DNA of 64,000 nt from Gigaspora margarita (taxonomy: Eukaryota; Glomeromycota; Glomeromycetes; Diversisporales; Gigasporaceae), in assembly GCA_009809945.1 (NCBI GenBank), contig WTPW01000329.1:102064-166063 (forward strand), in the 5' to 3' direction. Made by a program: the position numbers and the translations under genes. Each line of letters begins with the position of its first letter. Position 1 is the stretch's first letter. The notes under the pieces are model-generated. The model was not told the origin of the DNA. It was given only the letters and a program-made list of their open reading frames with translations, and searched no databases. Below are positions 24,581 through 36,535 of this stretch, one piece after another.

Positions 24581-26125
24581 ATGCCAACTTTACCAATTGA
24601 GTGTCATTTGGAAATCGTAAAATATCTAAAGAAAGATCATAAAACGTTATTCTCGTATCTCCTAGCAAGTCGTGAACTATGTAGAGTCACTGTTCCAATC
24701 TTATGGAGCGAACCAAATCTTGCAAACCCCAAACTCGTCCAAACAATAATTTTAGGACTAAGTAACAAAAGCAAAAAAATCATTAAAGAAATTGTTCCAA
24801 AAATCAAAAAAAGACTATTATTTAGATACACACAATACATAACAATAATAACCGGTGGTCTAACCGTCGGGATAAGCAAGTTGATTCAATCTGAAGAAAA
24901 ATTCATTGATTATTATGACATTTTATATGTGTTAGTTAAATTGATTATACGAAGCAGTAAGGATATTAAAATATTAGAAATTGATGGATATGAACGTTTG
25001 CTTAACAAGGAATTTAGGGCATTATTAATATACGCAATTAAGCACAAGAAAGCGTTGGTTTCTCTACGCCTTTTAAATATTTTCATTGACGTCCCTAAAG
25101 AGCAGAAATTACTTAATGCCCTTAGTAAGAACACCAGGTTGCGTTCTTTATATCTTTTAAATAATAGATTAGGAAAAAAAGCAGGAGAAACGATAGCTCA
25201 AATACTTTTAAAGAACAAGAAATTAACCTCTTTAAACATTTCAACTAATTCAGTAGAACTTGAAATCCAAGGAGTAGAAGCGCTTGCACATGCTCTTAGT
25301 GAAAACAAAACATTGCTTTCTTTAACTCTTTCAAATGATTCTCTTACAAGTGAAGGAGGAACAATCTTAGCAAACGCCCTTTATAATAATGAAACACTGA
25401 CATCCTTAGATCTTGGTGGAAAATACCCGAACGCAAGTGAATATACTTATTTCAATAAGATCAGAATGGAAGGTGCAACCGAATTGGCAAATGTTCTTAG
25501 AGAAAACAAGGCTTTAACCTCTCTGAATCTTTCAGGGAATCGTATTAGCCTAGGATTGGCACCTTTATTGGACGCTCTTACAACAAACAGAAATTTAACT
25601 TCACTAAATCTTAGTAGAAATTTCAATGACTGTGACGCAGGAAGGATGCTAGGTGATTTTCTTCGCGAATGTTCCACGTTGACTACCTTAGATCTTTCAC
25701 ATAATCAATTTGATCTTGAAGGGAGAAAAGCATTGTTACAGGCCGTTGGCGTAAATCAATCGTTAACGTATTTAAACCTTGCTTGTAATGGATTTTATGG
25801 CGAGGATTGTAATACGTTAGCACAAGCTATTCGCATAAATAACACTTTGACCAATTTGGATATTTCAAAAAATAAGTTTGGTTGTTTTGATTCTAATGGA
25901 GCGCAATTACTAGCTGATGCTCTTTGCATAAATCATAAGTTAACTTGGGTTAATATTTCTTATAATCATTTTGGTAGAAATGGAAGCTTCTTTGTAGAAA
26001 CTCTTATCAAAAATAATACCTTAACCCATTTAGATCTTTCCCAAAATTTTAATTCTAAGATCAAAGAGGCATTAACAGAAGCTTGTAAGAACAAAGTTGA
26101 TAATACCATGACTCTCCTATTATAA
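24581..26125 (+). CDS. F-box/leucine-rich repeat protein (RNI type)
   Basis: An uninterrupted 514-residue frame. The start is set at the second in-frame Met group (MPTLPIECHLEIVKYL), because that is how the fungal F-box motif begins and AAA precedes it; the frame is open 54 bases further up. Residues 1-45 are F-box-like, ending in CRVTVPILWSEPNL. From about residue 180 on there are about eleven LRRs of 27-30 residues with the pattern LTxLxLSxNxxxxxGxxxLAxALxxNxT, typical of ribonuclease-inhibitor/NLRC-like repeats. Such proteins usually recruit substrates to SCF ubiquitin ligases through Skp1; the target is unknown. It is single-exon and has AATAAA at 26254. Its closest relative in the window is the broken copy at 37258-38510, whose 3' flank also matches. 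No premature stop is seen, so it is probably functional. Confidence 0.9.
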   Translation: MPTLPIECHLEIVKYLKKDHKTLFSYLLASRELCRVTVPILWSEPNLANPKLVQTIILGLSNKSKKIIKEIVPKIKKRLLFRYTQYITIITGGLTVGISKLIQSEEKFIDYYDILYVLVKLIIRSSKDIKILEIDGYERLLNKEFRALLIYAIKHKKALVSLRLLNIFIDVPKEQKLLNALSKNTRLRSLYLLNNRLGKKAGETIAQILLKNKKLTSLNISTNSVELEIQGVEALAHALSENKTLLSLTLSNDSLTSEGGTILANALYNNETLTSLDLGGKYPNASEYTYFNKIRMEGATELANVLRENKALTSLNLSGNRISLGLAPLLDALTTNRNLTSLNLSRNFNDCDAGRMLGDFLRECSTLTTLDLSHNQFDLEGRKALLQAVGVNQSLTYLNLACNGFYGEDCNTLAQAIRINNTLTNLDISKNKFGCFDSNGAQLLADALCINHKLTWVNISYNHFGRNGSFFVETLIKNNTLTHLDLSQNFNSKIKEALTEACKNKVDNTMTLLL

Positions 26126-28350
26126 TTTAGCTATACTCGTCATTTTTTTTTTTATTTGTAATTACAAATTGTTTTAAAAAAATTTTTTACTCAAAAAAAA
26201 AAAAATTTTTCTAAAAATCTGCATGTTTTATATATAATTTCAAATACCTCAAATAATAAAGAATTTATGCATTTTATTAGCTTTTTCATAATTTCAATTT
26301 ATTAATTTGATTTCAATTGTATAATACTTGGCAACATAAAGTGCAAATACATGAATTTTGTAAATTGTAAAAACCATAAACCCTAACTAGTCCTCGTAGT
26401 TAACTAATTGATCTTAATGAATGGTTTCAAAATCAAAAAATAAGTGACGCATTTCGAAAATAAGTAGGATTTTTTTTAAATAGCGTTTTTACTATATTGA
26501 TTATAAATCGGAAAAATAAAATAAGATTCTCTGGCTTTACCCCAGTTGTAAAGATTGTACTCGGATGACCCATGTAAGACTAAATAAACCAGGCCATGAC
26601 TATCGCAACCGTGGCGACTCAGATTAATGACGATGGACAAAGGATGTTTTTAGACAACTCTTAATGTGGTTTGTTAATGATTGCTTTGCAAAAAAAAATA
26701 TAAGTCCACAATTTATTCGATCGAATATTTAATTTTTAAGGTTAATATTATTATAAATTAAAAAAAAAACAAAATAAGCAGAAATATCAAAGGTATTTCA
26801 TATCTTCGTCTTCATGTTTAGATTTTAAATTACAAATTGCGAAGCAGGTGTCTTTTATACTTTCAACTTCTAGAAAATTAAACATAATATAAAATTTACT
26901 ATTATTCACTATATATTTAACGACCGAATTATACTATATGAATATAATGCATATACCAACCGTTTTTAAAACATCAATATTTGAAACATTTGACCCAACC
27001 ATTCTTGATACAAAAAAATAAAAAGAAGTTAAATGGTATGTGAGGTAATAAGAGACAGTAGCATAGTAACTTAAATCTCTATATAGTGTTAAACCTCCCA
27101 CAAATTTTGTTATCGGTTTTTGAGGGGTTATCAAAATTATAAACTATTAGATTTAAATAGTGAAAACGGACTTGGTAGATTAAATATTTGGTATCAGATT
27201 TGATAGGTTATTGATTTTGACAGGGGAGGTTCAACAATACATATGTATATAATTTTGGTTCGCTTATTGGATTTGGTCTTGGTCTCACGATGATTAATGG
27301 TATAAGATGAAAGTATGTACATATCCAAAAAAGGCATCGACTTCTGTTATGTGATTTCAAGCATTAAAATAAAATTGTTTATTACTAAATTTTTTAAGAA
27401 CATGACAAACCAAAAATTCTATGGATGTAATAATAATAATAACGTAGCAACACTGGTTCTAATCGTTTCTACCGTAAAATTCTCGAAATAGCGAGCATCT
27501 ACACGCTATTATGAATATATAACAATTATAACAATTATAAATTTTAACCTTTCTAAATTACATCTACTCTAAATGCACTTTTTGCTTTTTTTACTATGGC
27601 CTCGATGGGGTGTACTTAAGGGTGCAACTATATGAATGTATAAAAGAATGAAAATATAAAGAGGCAATTGAGAATGTTTACATCGAGTAAAGTTCACATA
27701 ATAATGAATTTTCATTTGGTCAATAAACTTATCTTATAATTCAAATTGGATTATAATAAACGTAAAGAATACTGGTTCTTAGTCCACGAATACGAAAACA
27801 AAGAATAAATTTCTTACATCAACATTATATTCAAGGTCGACCCGAAAGATTTGTTTCGGTAAAGTTGAATATATTCAATCATTTCGTTAATAGATCGTAA
27901 AAGCACCTTACCGAAATGGAGTTATTCAATAGAAAGAGGAGGGATCTCCTTTTTTGCTAAAAAATTTTTTGGCTCATTTAATAAAGCATAAACAAAAATG
28001 TATAATTTTTTAGAACGTTAAATTATACAAAAAAACATGATTTTCTCGAAATTTTTGATGTAGATCTCCCCTTTATACTTTACCCCATCTCTAAGAAAAG
28101 CTTGGAATATTATAAAAATAAAAAACTTAATAATCATTAAGTCCTTAATTTTTTTACCTGAGCTCTTTAAATAAAGCATTTTCTTTGGCAGCACGTTAGA
28201 GTTTGGAATCAGGTGTTTTTTTATGTTATATCTGATCTTGAAAGTCTATTGGTCAAAATTTTGTGCAATATATAAATAGAATTTCTTCTGAAATTTTTCA
28301 AATCAAAATCGACCATAAAACATTATTTTCATGATTTTTTTTTGTAAATC
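26126..28350. repeat. Intergenic DNA duplicated downstream
   Basis: 26140-26690 matches the 3' flank of the second LRR copy (38530-38930 plus 39379-39490), including TAAACCCTAACTAGT and GACTATCGCAACC. 26780-27140 matches 33400-34030. 27300-27870 matches parts of 34320-34700 (TTCAAGG then AAAGATTTGTTTCGG). No gene recognised. The 26934-27134 frame is a chance reading. Confidence 0.75.
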
Positions 28351-28560
28351 GAGAATGGACTATACCAACATTATGGAACAAAAACAAACCCAACTTTATT
28401 AACGAAAAAATCGAACATTAATTTTAGGATTAAATAATTATGAGAAATCATTAATTTCTAAAATATTTTTTCTCTTATAATAATAATCAAACCTATTTTT
28501 GGATATTCGAGTTACATTAAAACTGTTTCCACAAATGTGTGTCAAAAATTGGTTTAAATC
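28350..28560 (+). pseudogene. F-box protein fragment
   Basis: Broken translation gives PTLW, then ERTLILGLNNYEKSLISK-like segments across frame changes. This parallels VPILWSEP...TIILGLSNKSKK in the intact gene. No full F-box remains, and the following DNA does not continue into LRRs in frame. Confidence 0.6.
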
Positions 28561-28884
28561 TAGAGGAGGAAAATCAAAAGATTTTTATTTCATTAAAAAG
28601 ACTTATTTTATAGAAATACTATGGATACGTTTGGAGTAAGTTTTCATCATATAATTCTAATAGCAATAATAAATCATTGTTATTAATTTCATTGAATTTA
28701 ATTATGATAATTCTTTTAAAAATAATAGTATGTCGTTCGATGTAGATTTTGGATATTAAACATGTAATATTTGAAACCTTTATTGAGATATTTTTAGAAA
28801 AATTTATTGAAAAGGACACTTGAAGAAGAAATCAGTTAAAAGTTTGTTAACTTTACATATTGAGGCTGTTGATGAAAATTTAAT

Positions 28885-29375
28885 GATAAAGAGTTGAGAG
28901 ATGTTGTACTTAATCTTATTCTTGCTGGTATGTTTATATTTCTAAAAATAGAAAAAATAGATGAAAGGAAATGATACGAATTCAATATTTAATCATTTCT
29001 TTATACAAATATTTTATTTAGGTCACGATACTACTGCACAAGTGAGCTGGTTTGAAAACCATTATTCTCATACTCAACTTTTGGGTTAAATAGGCACTAT
29101 CTTGGATAATGTATTTGATCTTGATAAAATTATTGAAGATTCATTATTTCAAGAAATAAATATACTATAGCTGCGTTTTACGAAACTGGAAGGGTAATTA
29201 ATTATAATAAATTTTAATCATTGTTATGGTTTTGTGAAAATGAACATTTTTTCATTACCTTATTTTTTTCAATTACAAACAAAAAATCTACGTTAAAGAT
29301 AATGTTTTACCTAATAATATTCCAATATTTGCTGGAGAATCTGTGGATTACAACCTCCTTACTAGCTGATGTTCT
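28885..29375 (+). pseudogene. Cytochrome P450 fragment
   Basis: Shows LRDVVLNLILAGHDTTAQ, the I-helix oxygen-activation motif (A/G)Gx(D/E)T(T/S). The GGT codon is split by a probable intron of about 90 bp (GTATGT to TTTAG, 28940-29022). It continues with degraded ILDNVFDLDKIIEDSLFQE and AAFYETGR (K-helix ExxR region, ETLR in the family, here ETGR) and DNVLPNNIPIFAGESV. The N-terminal half and the haem-binding Cys loop are absent. Several stops occur. P450s of this kind are membrane-bound monooxygenases; this one is dead. It passes straight into LRR sequence. Confidence 0.75.
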
Positions 29376-29915
29376 CAGTAAAACACCATGTCGACTTCTT
29401 TTGGCTTTTCAAATAATCAACTTGAATTCATAGGAAAAATCCCTTCAAATATCAACTAGAAATCAAAGAAAAATGTTCGCTGAAGCACTTAAAAAACCCT
29501 TTAATTTCTTTAAGTATTTCAAATATTAACGCTGGCAGATGCATTTAGTAATAACAATTATTTTTTTAATTCTTTCAAATACACGTAATCAACTTAACTA
29601 TGAAGGTGGATATGCATTAGCAAAAACTATTCATCTGAACACTACGCTGACTTAGATCTTGGTACTTGTAGAAGCAAATCATTGTTAAAAAATATTGGTC
29701 CAATAATATCGATGCTAGAGAAGAATATTATTGGTTATAAAGGAGGGAAAATACTAGTAGATACTCTTTGTGAAAACAATGTATCAAACTTTTTAGATCT
29801 TTCATATAGTTGTATTGATCATAAAGGATGACAAATTTAAATCTTTCAAATGCTCAACTTTCTCCTAAAGGAAAAGAAGAAAGTTCTTATACAAAAACCA
29901 TCTTGGTTCTCCTAC
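29360..29915 (+). pseudogene. LRR protein fragment joined to the P450 relic
   Basis: Frames drift through LLADVLSK, LNYEGGYALAKTIHLNTTLT, GGKILVDTLCENN and FLDLSYSCIDHKG, the same RNI-type repeat as the gene at 24581. At least three frameshifts and stops. The junction with the P450 segment lies within about 29350-29370, with no element between them. Confidence 0.7.
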
Positions 29916-31090
29916 AATAGGTTTAAAACTATTACATGTTGTTTTTATTTGTTTCATTGAAATTAAAAATTTAACAAAATGCTTTGAAAAATTTTTTTCT
30001 AAAAATCAGTATGTAATCAATATATTCAAAAAAAATAAAGGATGTCCAATTTGTAACTTTTTCATTTAAGAAAAACTCTAATATCTATATTAACCCATTT
30101 AATTTAGATTTTCCCTTTTTAAATGGAATCTTGCACATCAACTACATCAGTTAATTTCTTGGTTTGATTTTATACACGCGTAATCGTAGTACTATTATTT
30201 TTGGCTTGAATTAAATATATCGAAAGATATATTTAGCTGATAATTACAGTATACAGATTTATAACAGTCTTATATATTCCAGTATTCAATTTAAAACATG
30301 TCGATGAATAACAGTTTTGGGGTATTCAAAAATAGCAAAAGCATTTATGCAATGCATAAAAAATAAGTTATTACAGCGTTAAATTGATACAGTTAATATT
30401 CAAAATTTTCGGACACCCTAATCAATAACATACCTACTCTTCAACGCTTTATCAATTAATATATAAATCATTAAACATTATCCAAAATCTGTTAACATGA
30501 ATAACGTTGTTAGAATTTTTAAAAATAGCAGCGTTAGTGGTGTTCTTGTATAATTATAAAAATCGTTGTCTACGCTCCTGGTTTTAGTGCATAGCTACCT
30601 GGGATGGATACACTCTTGATAAGGATGTCCGATATTTAAATATTTCATTGTTAAAAACTATTATTAATTTAATAATTAATTTTTAACTTTTAAAAATTCA
30701 AAATTATTAATTAAAAAGTTCCACCACTATTTAGTTAAAGTGGCAGGGTTCTACATACTCTGATTAAAAATAATTGTTATGATTTCGTTAAGTATTTTTA
30801 TCATATCATATTTCTAACAAGTTTATTATTTTAAATAGTTTAATGTAGTGATGAAACCTTTCGAATTATTAATTAATTATTAACAATTAACCGAGTTATT
30901 AACTAAAAACTAAATAATGTCGGCTTAGTAAATCGATTTAAAACTATATAAAAAAAAAGTATAAAAATATATAATAATTCAATTTATCTACGCGTTGGAA
31001 AGTTTGATTTCATTACGATTTTTTGCATACAATTGATTAATATGTAGTTTTAATGTTTTTATTATTAACTGAAAACTTGAAGGTTTCATC
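29916..31090. other. Intergenic DNA, no gene recognised
   Basis: AT-rich. It contains the TIR element at 30409-30632. Otherwise I see only short A/T tracts and weak inverted repeats near 30680-30720 and 30870-30920. Confidence 0.5.
30409..30632. mobile_element. 224-bp TIR element
   Basis: TCGGACACCCTAATCAA on the left, complement of TTGATAAGGATGTCCGA on the right. No convincing target duplication and no frame. Confidence 0.6.
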
Positions 31091-31092
31091 TA

Positions 31093-31354
31093 ACGTATTT
31101 GCGCGTAATAACCCGCATACGCGTTACCCATTTTTTTTTGAAAATTGTTTTTTTGACTCAAAAAACGCCCATGCGCGTCCCGAAATAACGCACACCCTAA
31201 ATATACATACACCATACAACAAATAAAGGTTCTTCTGGTAGCCAAAATTGCGTCCCGAAATAACGCGCATTGCCTCGAAATAACACGCAGATGCGCGTTA
31301 TTATGCGCAAATACACGTTATTACTTGCAAATACGCGTTATTACGCGCAAATAT
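31093..31354. mobile_element. TIR element, CGTATTTGCGCGTAATAAC type
   Basis: The terminal CGTATTTGCGCGTAATAAC is mirrored by GTTATTACGCGCAAATAT. The interior repeats CGAAATAACGC and ACGCGTTA. Related by interior motifs to the TA-flanked GCGAAATAACGC family (32301, 33563, 55301). Confidence 0.7.
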
Positions 31355-31362
31355 TATTAGAG

Positions 31363-31583
31363 ATGGACAAATAAAGTGACCAGATTTATGCAATTTCGGA
31401 AATTTGGTATTGTTCGAACCAATGAAATAGAGCTTGGATCCGTTGGTCGTAGGATACTAAATTTAATTGTAAAATCCGTCGGATATCCGTTAAATTTAAT
31501 ATCTGATATGAAAACTGTTAGCGGATCCAAGTTCTACAATGAAAAATCCCTGAAATTGCATAAGTCAGGAAACTAATGGACAC
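31363..31583. repeat. Inverted-repeat element
   Basis: The left arm ATTTATGCAATTTCGG is answered by CCTGAAATTGCATAAGT. A second inner pair is AGCTTGGATCCG / CGGATCCAAGTTC. The 66-residue frame inside is a by-product of the fold. Confidence 0.65.
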
Positions 31584-32300
31584 GGTAATAAAATAAAGAA
31601 TTAATAAATGAGCGACGATCCTAATATTATGGCCGCGATGATACGTACAGGTACAGTATACAGTATAATTACTGTAATGTATCTAAATTTTTCTCGAATG
31701 ATTAAATACCAACATAATACTTAATAGTAATATATGACATATTATCTTCTTTATTTAATACATTATTTATTTCGTCATCATTCTTTATCAGTTGAATAGA
31801 ATTTAAGAATGAAGTATCGAATAACGTAGAATTTGATAAATTTTTTCAAACGTTCAAATTTATTTTTTAAATCATCATCGAATTCGTTGTTTTATTAAGG
31901 AAAGCTTATCTTCTTCGGTATTAAGTTTTTCTTGTTTTATTGGGTAAATCGAATTTAGTTGTTAAAGTGTCTTTTTGATATTAATCTTTAAATGGTCGTG
32001 ATCTTTGTATAAGACCCCATGGAGAAATTAAACCAAGTTCTAAAGATTTTTTTTTTAATAAAAAAAAGGTAAGTAAATCATTTTTTCTTAATTATAATTT
32101 AAAGTAGGCAATATACTAAATAAAAATACATAAAAAGTTACCATAGCACTCCAAATGCTACCAAGGATTCCTAACCGACTCAAACCTCAAAATAATAATA
32201 AGTATTGGTTTGGCTTGAAAAAGTTAATACATATAAATAAATCGTAGTTTGCATAATAAGTTTCATTGGTAATTTCTATAATTGTTAATCATTAAACATA
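31584..32300. other. Intergenic DNA, no gene recognised
   Basis: AT-rich, with no open frame of interest and no clear repeat. Confidence 0.5.
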
Positions 32301-32471
32301 CCGTATTGTCGCGAAATAACGCACTCCTGCGCGTTATTTCGAGAACGCGCATGACTAACAAAAAAATGCTTATTTTATTAATATGGGGTGCGCGTTATTT
32401 TGGGACGCGCATATATGTTATTTTTAGAGGGGCGCGATTTTCGAATTAACGTCCATGCCGCGACAGTACGG
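32301..32471. mobile_element. 171-bp TA-flanked TIR element
   Basis: CCGTATTGTCGCGAAATAACG on the left, complement of the GCGACAGTACGG end on the right. TA lies on both sides (32299-32300 and 32472-32473). The TA duplication suggests Tc1/mariner-type mobilisation. Rich in CpG. Confidence 0.85.
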
Positions 32472-32670
32472 TATTTTAGAAAATTAAAAAGATAATGATA
32501 AAATAAGCTATTCTAAGTATTATAGGATGTAACCGTAAAAGTCAAGACCCCTATATTTAATAACATAATTAATTTAGAGATTTAAAGCAAAAGAATTAAA
32601 AGAATTCAAAATTCAATATAAAAATTCTTACGTATGTTTGATTCGATGATTTTCTAATGTAACTTGATTT

Positions 32671-32785
32671 TAGGGTTGTTAATGGAGCGCTCCAGTCAAT
32701 AGTAAAACATATAACCCACTCCGGAGCACTCCAGAAGTGGGTTATATGTTTTATTAATGTCTGGAGTACTCCATTAACAACTCTA
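32671..32785. mobile_element. 115-bp hairpin MITE, hAT-like
   Basis: TAGGGTTGTTAATGGAG versus the complement of CTCCATTAACAACTCTA; arms are continuous to a loop near 32730. Flanks CTTGATTT (32663-32670) and CATGATTT (32786-32793) form an 8-bp duplication with one mismatch. Confidence 0.88.
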
Positions 32786-33562
32786 CATGATTTACCAAAG
32801 TAACTTAAAAAAAATCGTTGATTAGACTATATTTAATGGATTTAGTGAATTTCCAATAATATATCTACAAAGTTTTTCAAATTTATTATCTTTCAAATTA
32901 ATTAAGTACACATACATTTCTATAATCAGTAGTTGAGATAAAAAAAAAATGCGGTTTTTTCAAGAAATGATAGTTCAAATGGAGTTAGTGTACCTCTAAG
33001 AACTCTATTATCCGGATCATAATTATCAAATTCTAAATTAATTAATTATTTCTGTATTAACTATTATTAAATAAAAAAGACCTGTCATAGATTTTATAAA
33101 AACACCAGAGATATAGATAATATTATTGCTAAGACGAAGATTTCTCTACATATATCATTATATAGTCAAATAAATTTTGGGTACGCATTGGTTTCCAAAT
33201 CGTGAGGGAAGATACTAAGAACATAAATAATGGAATTTAATATGACTGATCTTATTGTACAAGTTAATGGCATACATATGTAAGTTGGTTGTAATCATAT
33301 TACCATTTACATCATCGTTTTGAGTATTTTTTTATTTAGATTCATCTTTACACTTATATCTATCAAAAAATAAAAATAAAATAAGCAATCAATCTAAAAA
33401 TTTTACAGAAAGTATTAAAGTTATTTCATACCTTCATTTTCATGTCTAGATGTTAAATTATAAATTGCAAAGCAGATGCTTTTTATACTTTCAACATTTA
33501 GAAAATGAAACGTAATATAAAATTTATTAACGGCCGGGTTATAATATATGAAAATGCATATA
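32786..33562. other. Intergenic DNA, partly duplicated
   Basis: From about 33400 it matches 26780 onward (CATGTCTAGATGTTAAATTA versus CATGTTTAGATTTTAAATTA). No gene recognised. Confidence 0.6.
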
Positions 33563-33856
33563 CCGTATTTCCGTGAAATAACGGGCATGGGCGATATTTA
33601 GAAAGTTGCGCCTCCTCTAAAAGAATATGCGAGGCTTCAAAATAACGCCCATGCGCACGTCCCTAAATAACGCGCACCCATATATACAGTATCTGTGATA
33701 GAACTACTTATATATAATGCATATGGTCGTTTTTTGGAAAAACAGATTTATTAAAAAATCAATCCTTGACTCGAAATAACGCCCATGCGTGTGTTCTAAT
33801 TCACGCGGATATACCCACAATAACGTGCAGGTGGGCGTTATTTCGCGAAAATACGG
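33563..33856. mobile_element. 294-bp TA-flanked TIR element, empty in the paralogue
   Basis: CCGTATTTCCGTGAAATAACG on the left, complement of CGTTATTTCGCGAAAATACGG on the right, TA at 33561-33562 and 33857-33858. The paralogous sequence near 26945-26960 reads GCATATACCAACCG with no insertion, so the ends and the 2-bp TA duplication are confirmed within the window. CpG-rich. A CpG-depleted relative lies at 61690-61955. Confidence 0.93.
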
Positions 33857-34821
33857 TACCAACCGTTTTTTAAAACATCAATATGTGAAACCCCATTCTT
33901 AATACAAATAAATAAAAGAATCGGGAAGGCGTTGAATACGATATCTATTGTAAAAGATAAGATAAGAGATTTGAAAACATTATAAACTATTAGATTTATA
34001 TAGCGGAAATAGACTTGGTAAGTACAAAGCATGAAAAACGCGAAGTATGAAAGTGCGAAATCCATGTTAAAACTTCTGCTAACGCTTCTTTTTCCTCAGA
34101 AGAAAGTCCTGCAAAGAGCCGTTGCAAATTCTTTTCTATATTTTTTATTAAGAAAATTATACGAAACATTTAAAAGAGTTGACTTATTGTTTTGGTAAAA
34201 TGAAGCACAGTACAATATAAAAAGTGTAAAAAATGTGAAAATGTAAAAAGGAAAGGGAAAAAGGTGATTATTTAATTTTTTTTATCGATATTTGATTTTA
34301 ATCCAATAATCAAATGCGAGCCAAAATGAAAATTTTTATGAGCATGGATAAGATGGACATGCCAATCTACGGACGTAATAATGTAGCAACATTAATTCTA
34401 ATCGCTTCTATAACACATATTATTTGATCATCAAATAGACTCATAAGATAATAAAATGGTTAAAATCAACAATAATGTATAAAAAAAACGAAAATATGAG
34501 AATATTTACGTCGAGTAAAAGTTCACATAATAACCGAATTTTCAGCTGGTCAATAAACCTATCAAATAACAAATTGGATTTATAGCCAACGTAAATAATA
34601 CCGGTTCTTTTTAAGTCCATGAATACGAGAACAAAGAACAAACTTCCTAAAATCAATAATATATTCAAGGGAAGCCCAAAAGATTTGTTTCGGCAAAATT
34701 GAATAATAGGTCATAAACTTAAAATTTTACGTTACACCTGATAAAATTCTATTGTCAAAATTTTTATGCGATAGTGTTGGTATATAAATAGGATTTTTTT
34801 ATTTTAAATAGAATTTCTATC

Positions 34822-35019
34822 GTGCGGGTGATCTGGAACCAACGAAGCTTTAATAGCGAAAAAATTATTAGAACATTAATCATAATCGTAAACTTAAATG
34901 ACACCGAAAAAGCATTAATACCTAAGCAAATTTTCCCTGAAAATAATAATCAAAAGCTATTTTTTGAAAATTTAAGCTATTACAACTGCTCCCATTATTT
35001 AATCAACAATTGGGCATAA
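34822..35019 (+). pseudogene. F-box protein fragment
   Basis: RVIWNQRSFNSEKIIRTLII is followed by NDTEKAL and PENNNQKLFFENLSY. The family usually has VIWxxPF...IIRTL, with no stop soon after. Here the frame ends at 35017. No N-terminal F-box helix is seen upstream. A relative of the 28350 fragment, with duplicated upstream DNA. Confidence 0.65.
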
Positions 35020-35154
35020 ATCTGAAATTATTAAGTAAGCATAATGTTTTATTTTATTATTATATATCTATTATAGAAATTATGTGTTAATGAAAATTTT
35101 CTTTTTGTGATAATTTATAAGCTATATTAACACGGAAAAACCAACAAGGGGTCA

Positions 35155-35270
35155 AAATTCTTTAAATTTTTACTAGTTGCATCTGACGAACTTGAACTTC
35201 TCAATCTTACAGAATGTGTACGAGATCATTTAATTAAAAATCCATGATTCCGTATTTATATTAATGCGTA
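35155..35270 (+). pseudogene. BTB/BACK-type protein fragment
   Basis: KFLLVASDELELLNLTECV then RDHLIKNP: the end of a BTB domain, where the family typically has ASDELxLxEL...LI. Only about 35 residues remain. In these fungi such domains are often paired with kelch or TLD domains, which are not visible here. Confidence 0.55.
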
Positions 35271-35384
35271 TGTTTCCGAATCATGCGAATTTTATCCAAT
35301 CTTTACTCCTATTATTTCATTAAAAAAAAAAAATAAAAAAAAAAAACAAAGTTGGTTTTTGAATCTTGGAATTAAAAATCTCGA

Positions 35385-35680
35385 ATCAAAGAAAGGAAAG
35401 CATTAGCAAACATACTTTGTAAGGATAAAAATTTTTTTAAATCTTTTATGAATAAACTTTAATTGGAACACTTTTCAAGAACAGGTGGAAAAGCATTAGT
35501 AGATGCACTTTTTGAGAATACCACGTTGACTTTCTAAATATTTCAAATAATTAATTCGGATATTGAATAGGAGCATTTACAAAAGTTCTTACAAAAACAC
35601 ATCTTTAATTTCTTTATATAATCAATTTGCTCTGAAGGAGAAATGCATTTGTAGAAACTCTTGGTAAAATGTCAGCTTGA
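35385..35680 (+). pseudogene. LRR fragment
   Basis: KALANILCKDKNF, then GGKALVDALFENTTLT in a second frame, the RNI repeat consensus. Frameshifts and stops throughout. Confidence 0.65.
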
Positions 35681-36013
35681 AGTCTTTGACGATGTCCTTT
35701 TAATACAAGTTCTTTTGGGTCCTGGCAAACGTTGAATCCACCATGAGTTGATTCAGATGGTATGATTGTAATATAAGTAATTATGATTTTTCATGTTTTC
35801 ATCTGTTATTTAATACATAGTTAATTTAACTGATGCATTATTCTAATTTATTTTGGGGTTGCACCTTACATCTTCATAGCTATACGGAACGCAGAGATCC
35901 TGATTCCTTTAACTCCTCTTCAGCTGTAGGCAATGTCGGCTATTATTTCCTTATTTGACTGTAATACTTTCTTGACTTAAGATGCTGATGCTACATGGAC
36001 AGAAATTAGGAAA

Positions 36014-36535
36014 GTGCATATATGTACATATTTGGGTCCCCTTAATTTGATGGAAATACTTTTTTTAAGATATTCGTACACTTATATTGGTCTTGACTTT
36101 GAAAGAGGGATAGTTTTAGCAATGGCTCTTTCTATAAGCATTGCTTTAACTTCCTTAGTAGAAATAGAGTTTGAACTATTTAATTATATAATACTTTATC
36201 TTTTGAGAAATCTAATTAGCCCCAAAGGAGTGAAAATATTATTAGATGCAATCATCGTAAACAACTCTTAAATCAGTTTAAATATTCATGGTGAAAAAGT
36301 ATTAATGGAGGTTCTTTGCAAACATTTCACTGTGATTTTTAAATCTTTCGGATATTCCGATTAATTTGGAACATTAGCCGAGGTTCTTTGTATGAATAAA
36401 ACATTAATTTCATTGTATCTGAAATACACTGAAATTGATCTTGTAGATGGGAGAATGGTAGCAAAAGTTATTGTAAAAATAATCCATTGACTACTTTAGG
36501 CCTTACCAAACTAGAAAGTTTTTTTGATAATATGT
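36014..36535 (+). pseudogene. LRR fragment
   Basis: The first 85 codons are open (ISPKGVKILLDAIIVNN shows the repeat), followed after a stop by GEKVLMEVLCKH, LAEVLCMNKTLISLYL and DGRMVAKVI. Four to six decayed RNI-type repeats. No F-box upstream, and DNA between 35680 and 36014 shows nothing recognisable. Confidence 0.65.
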
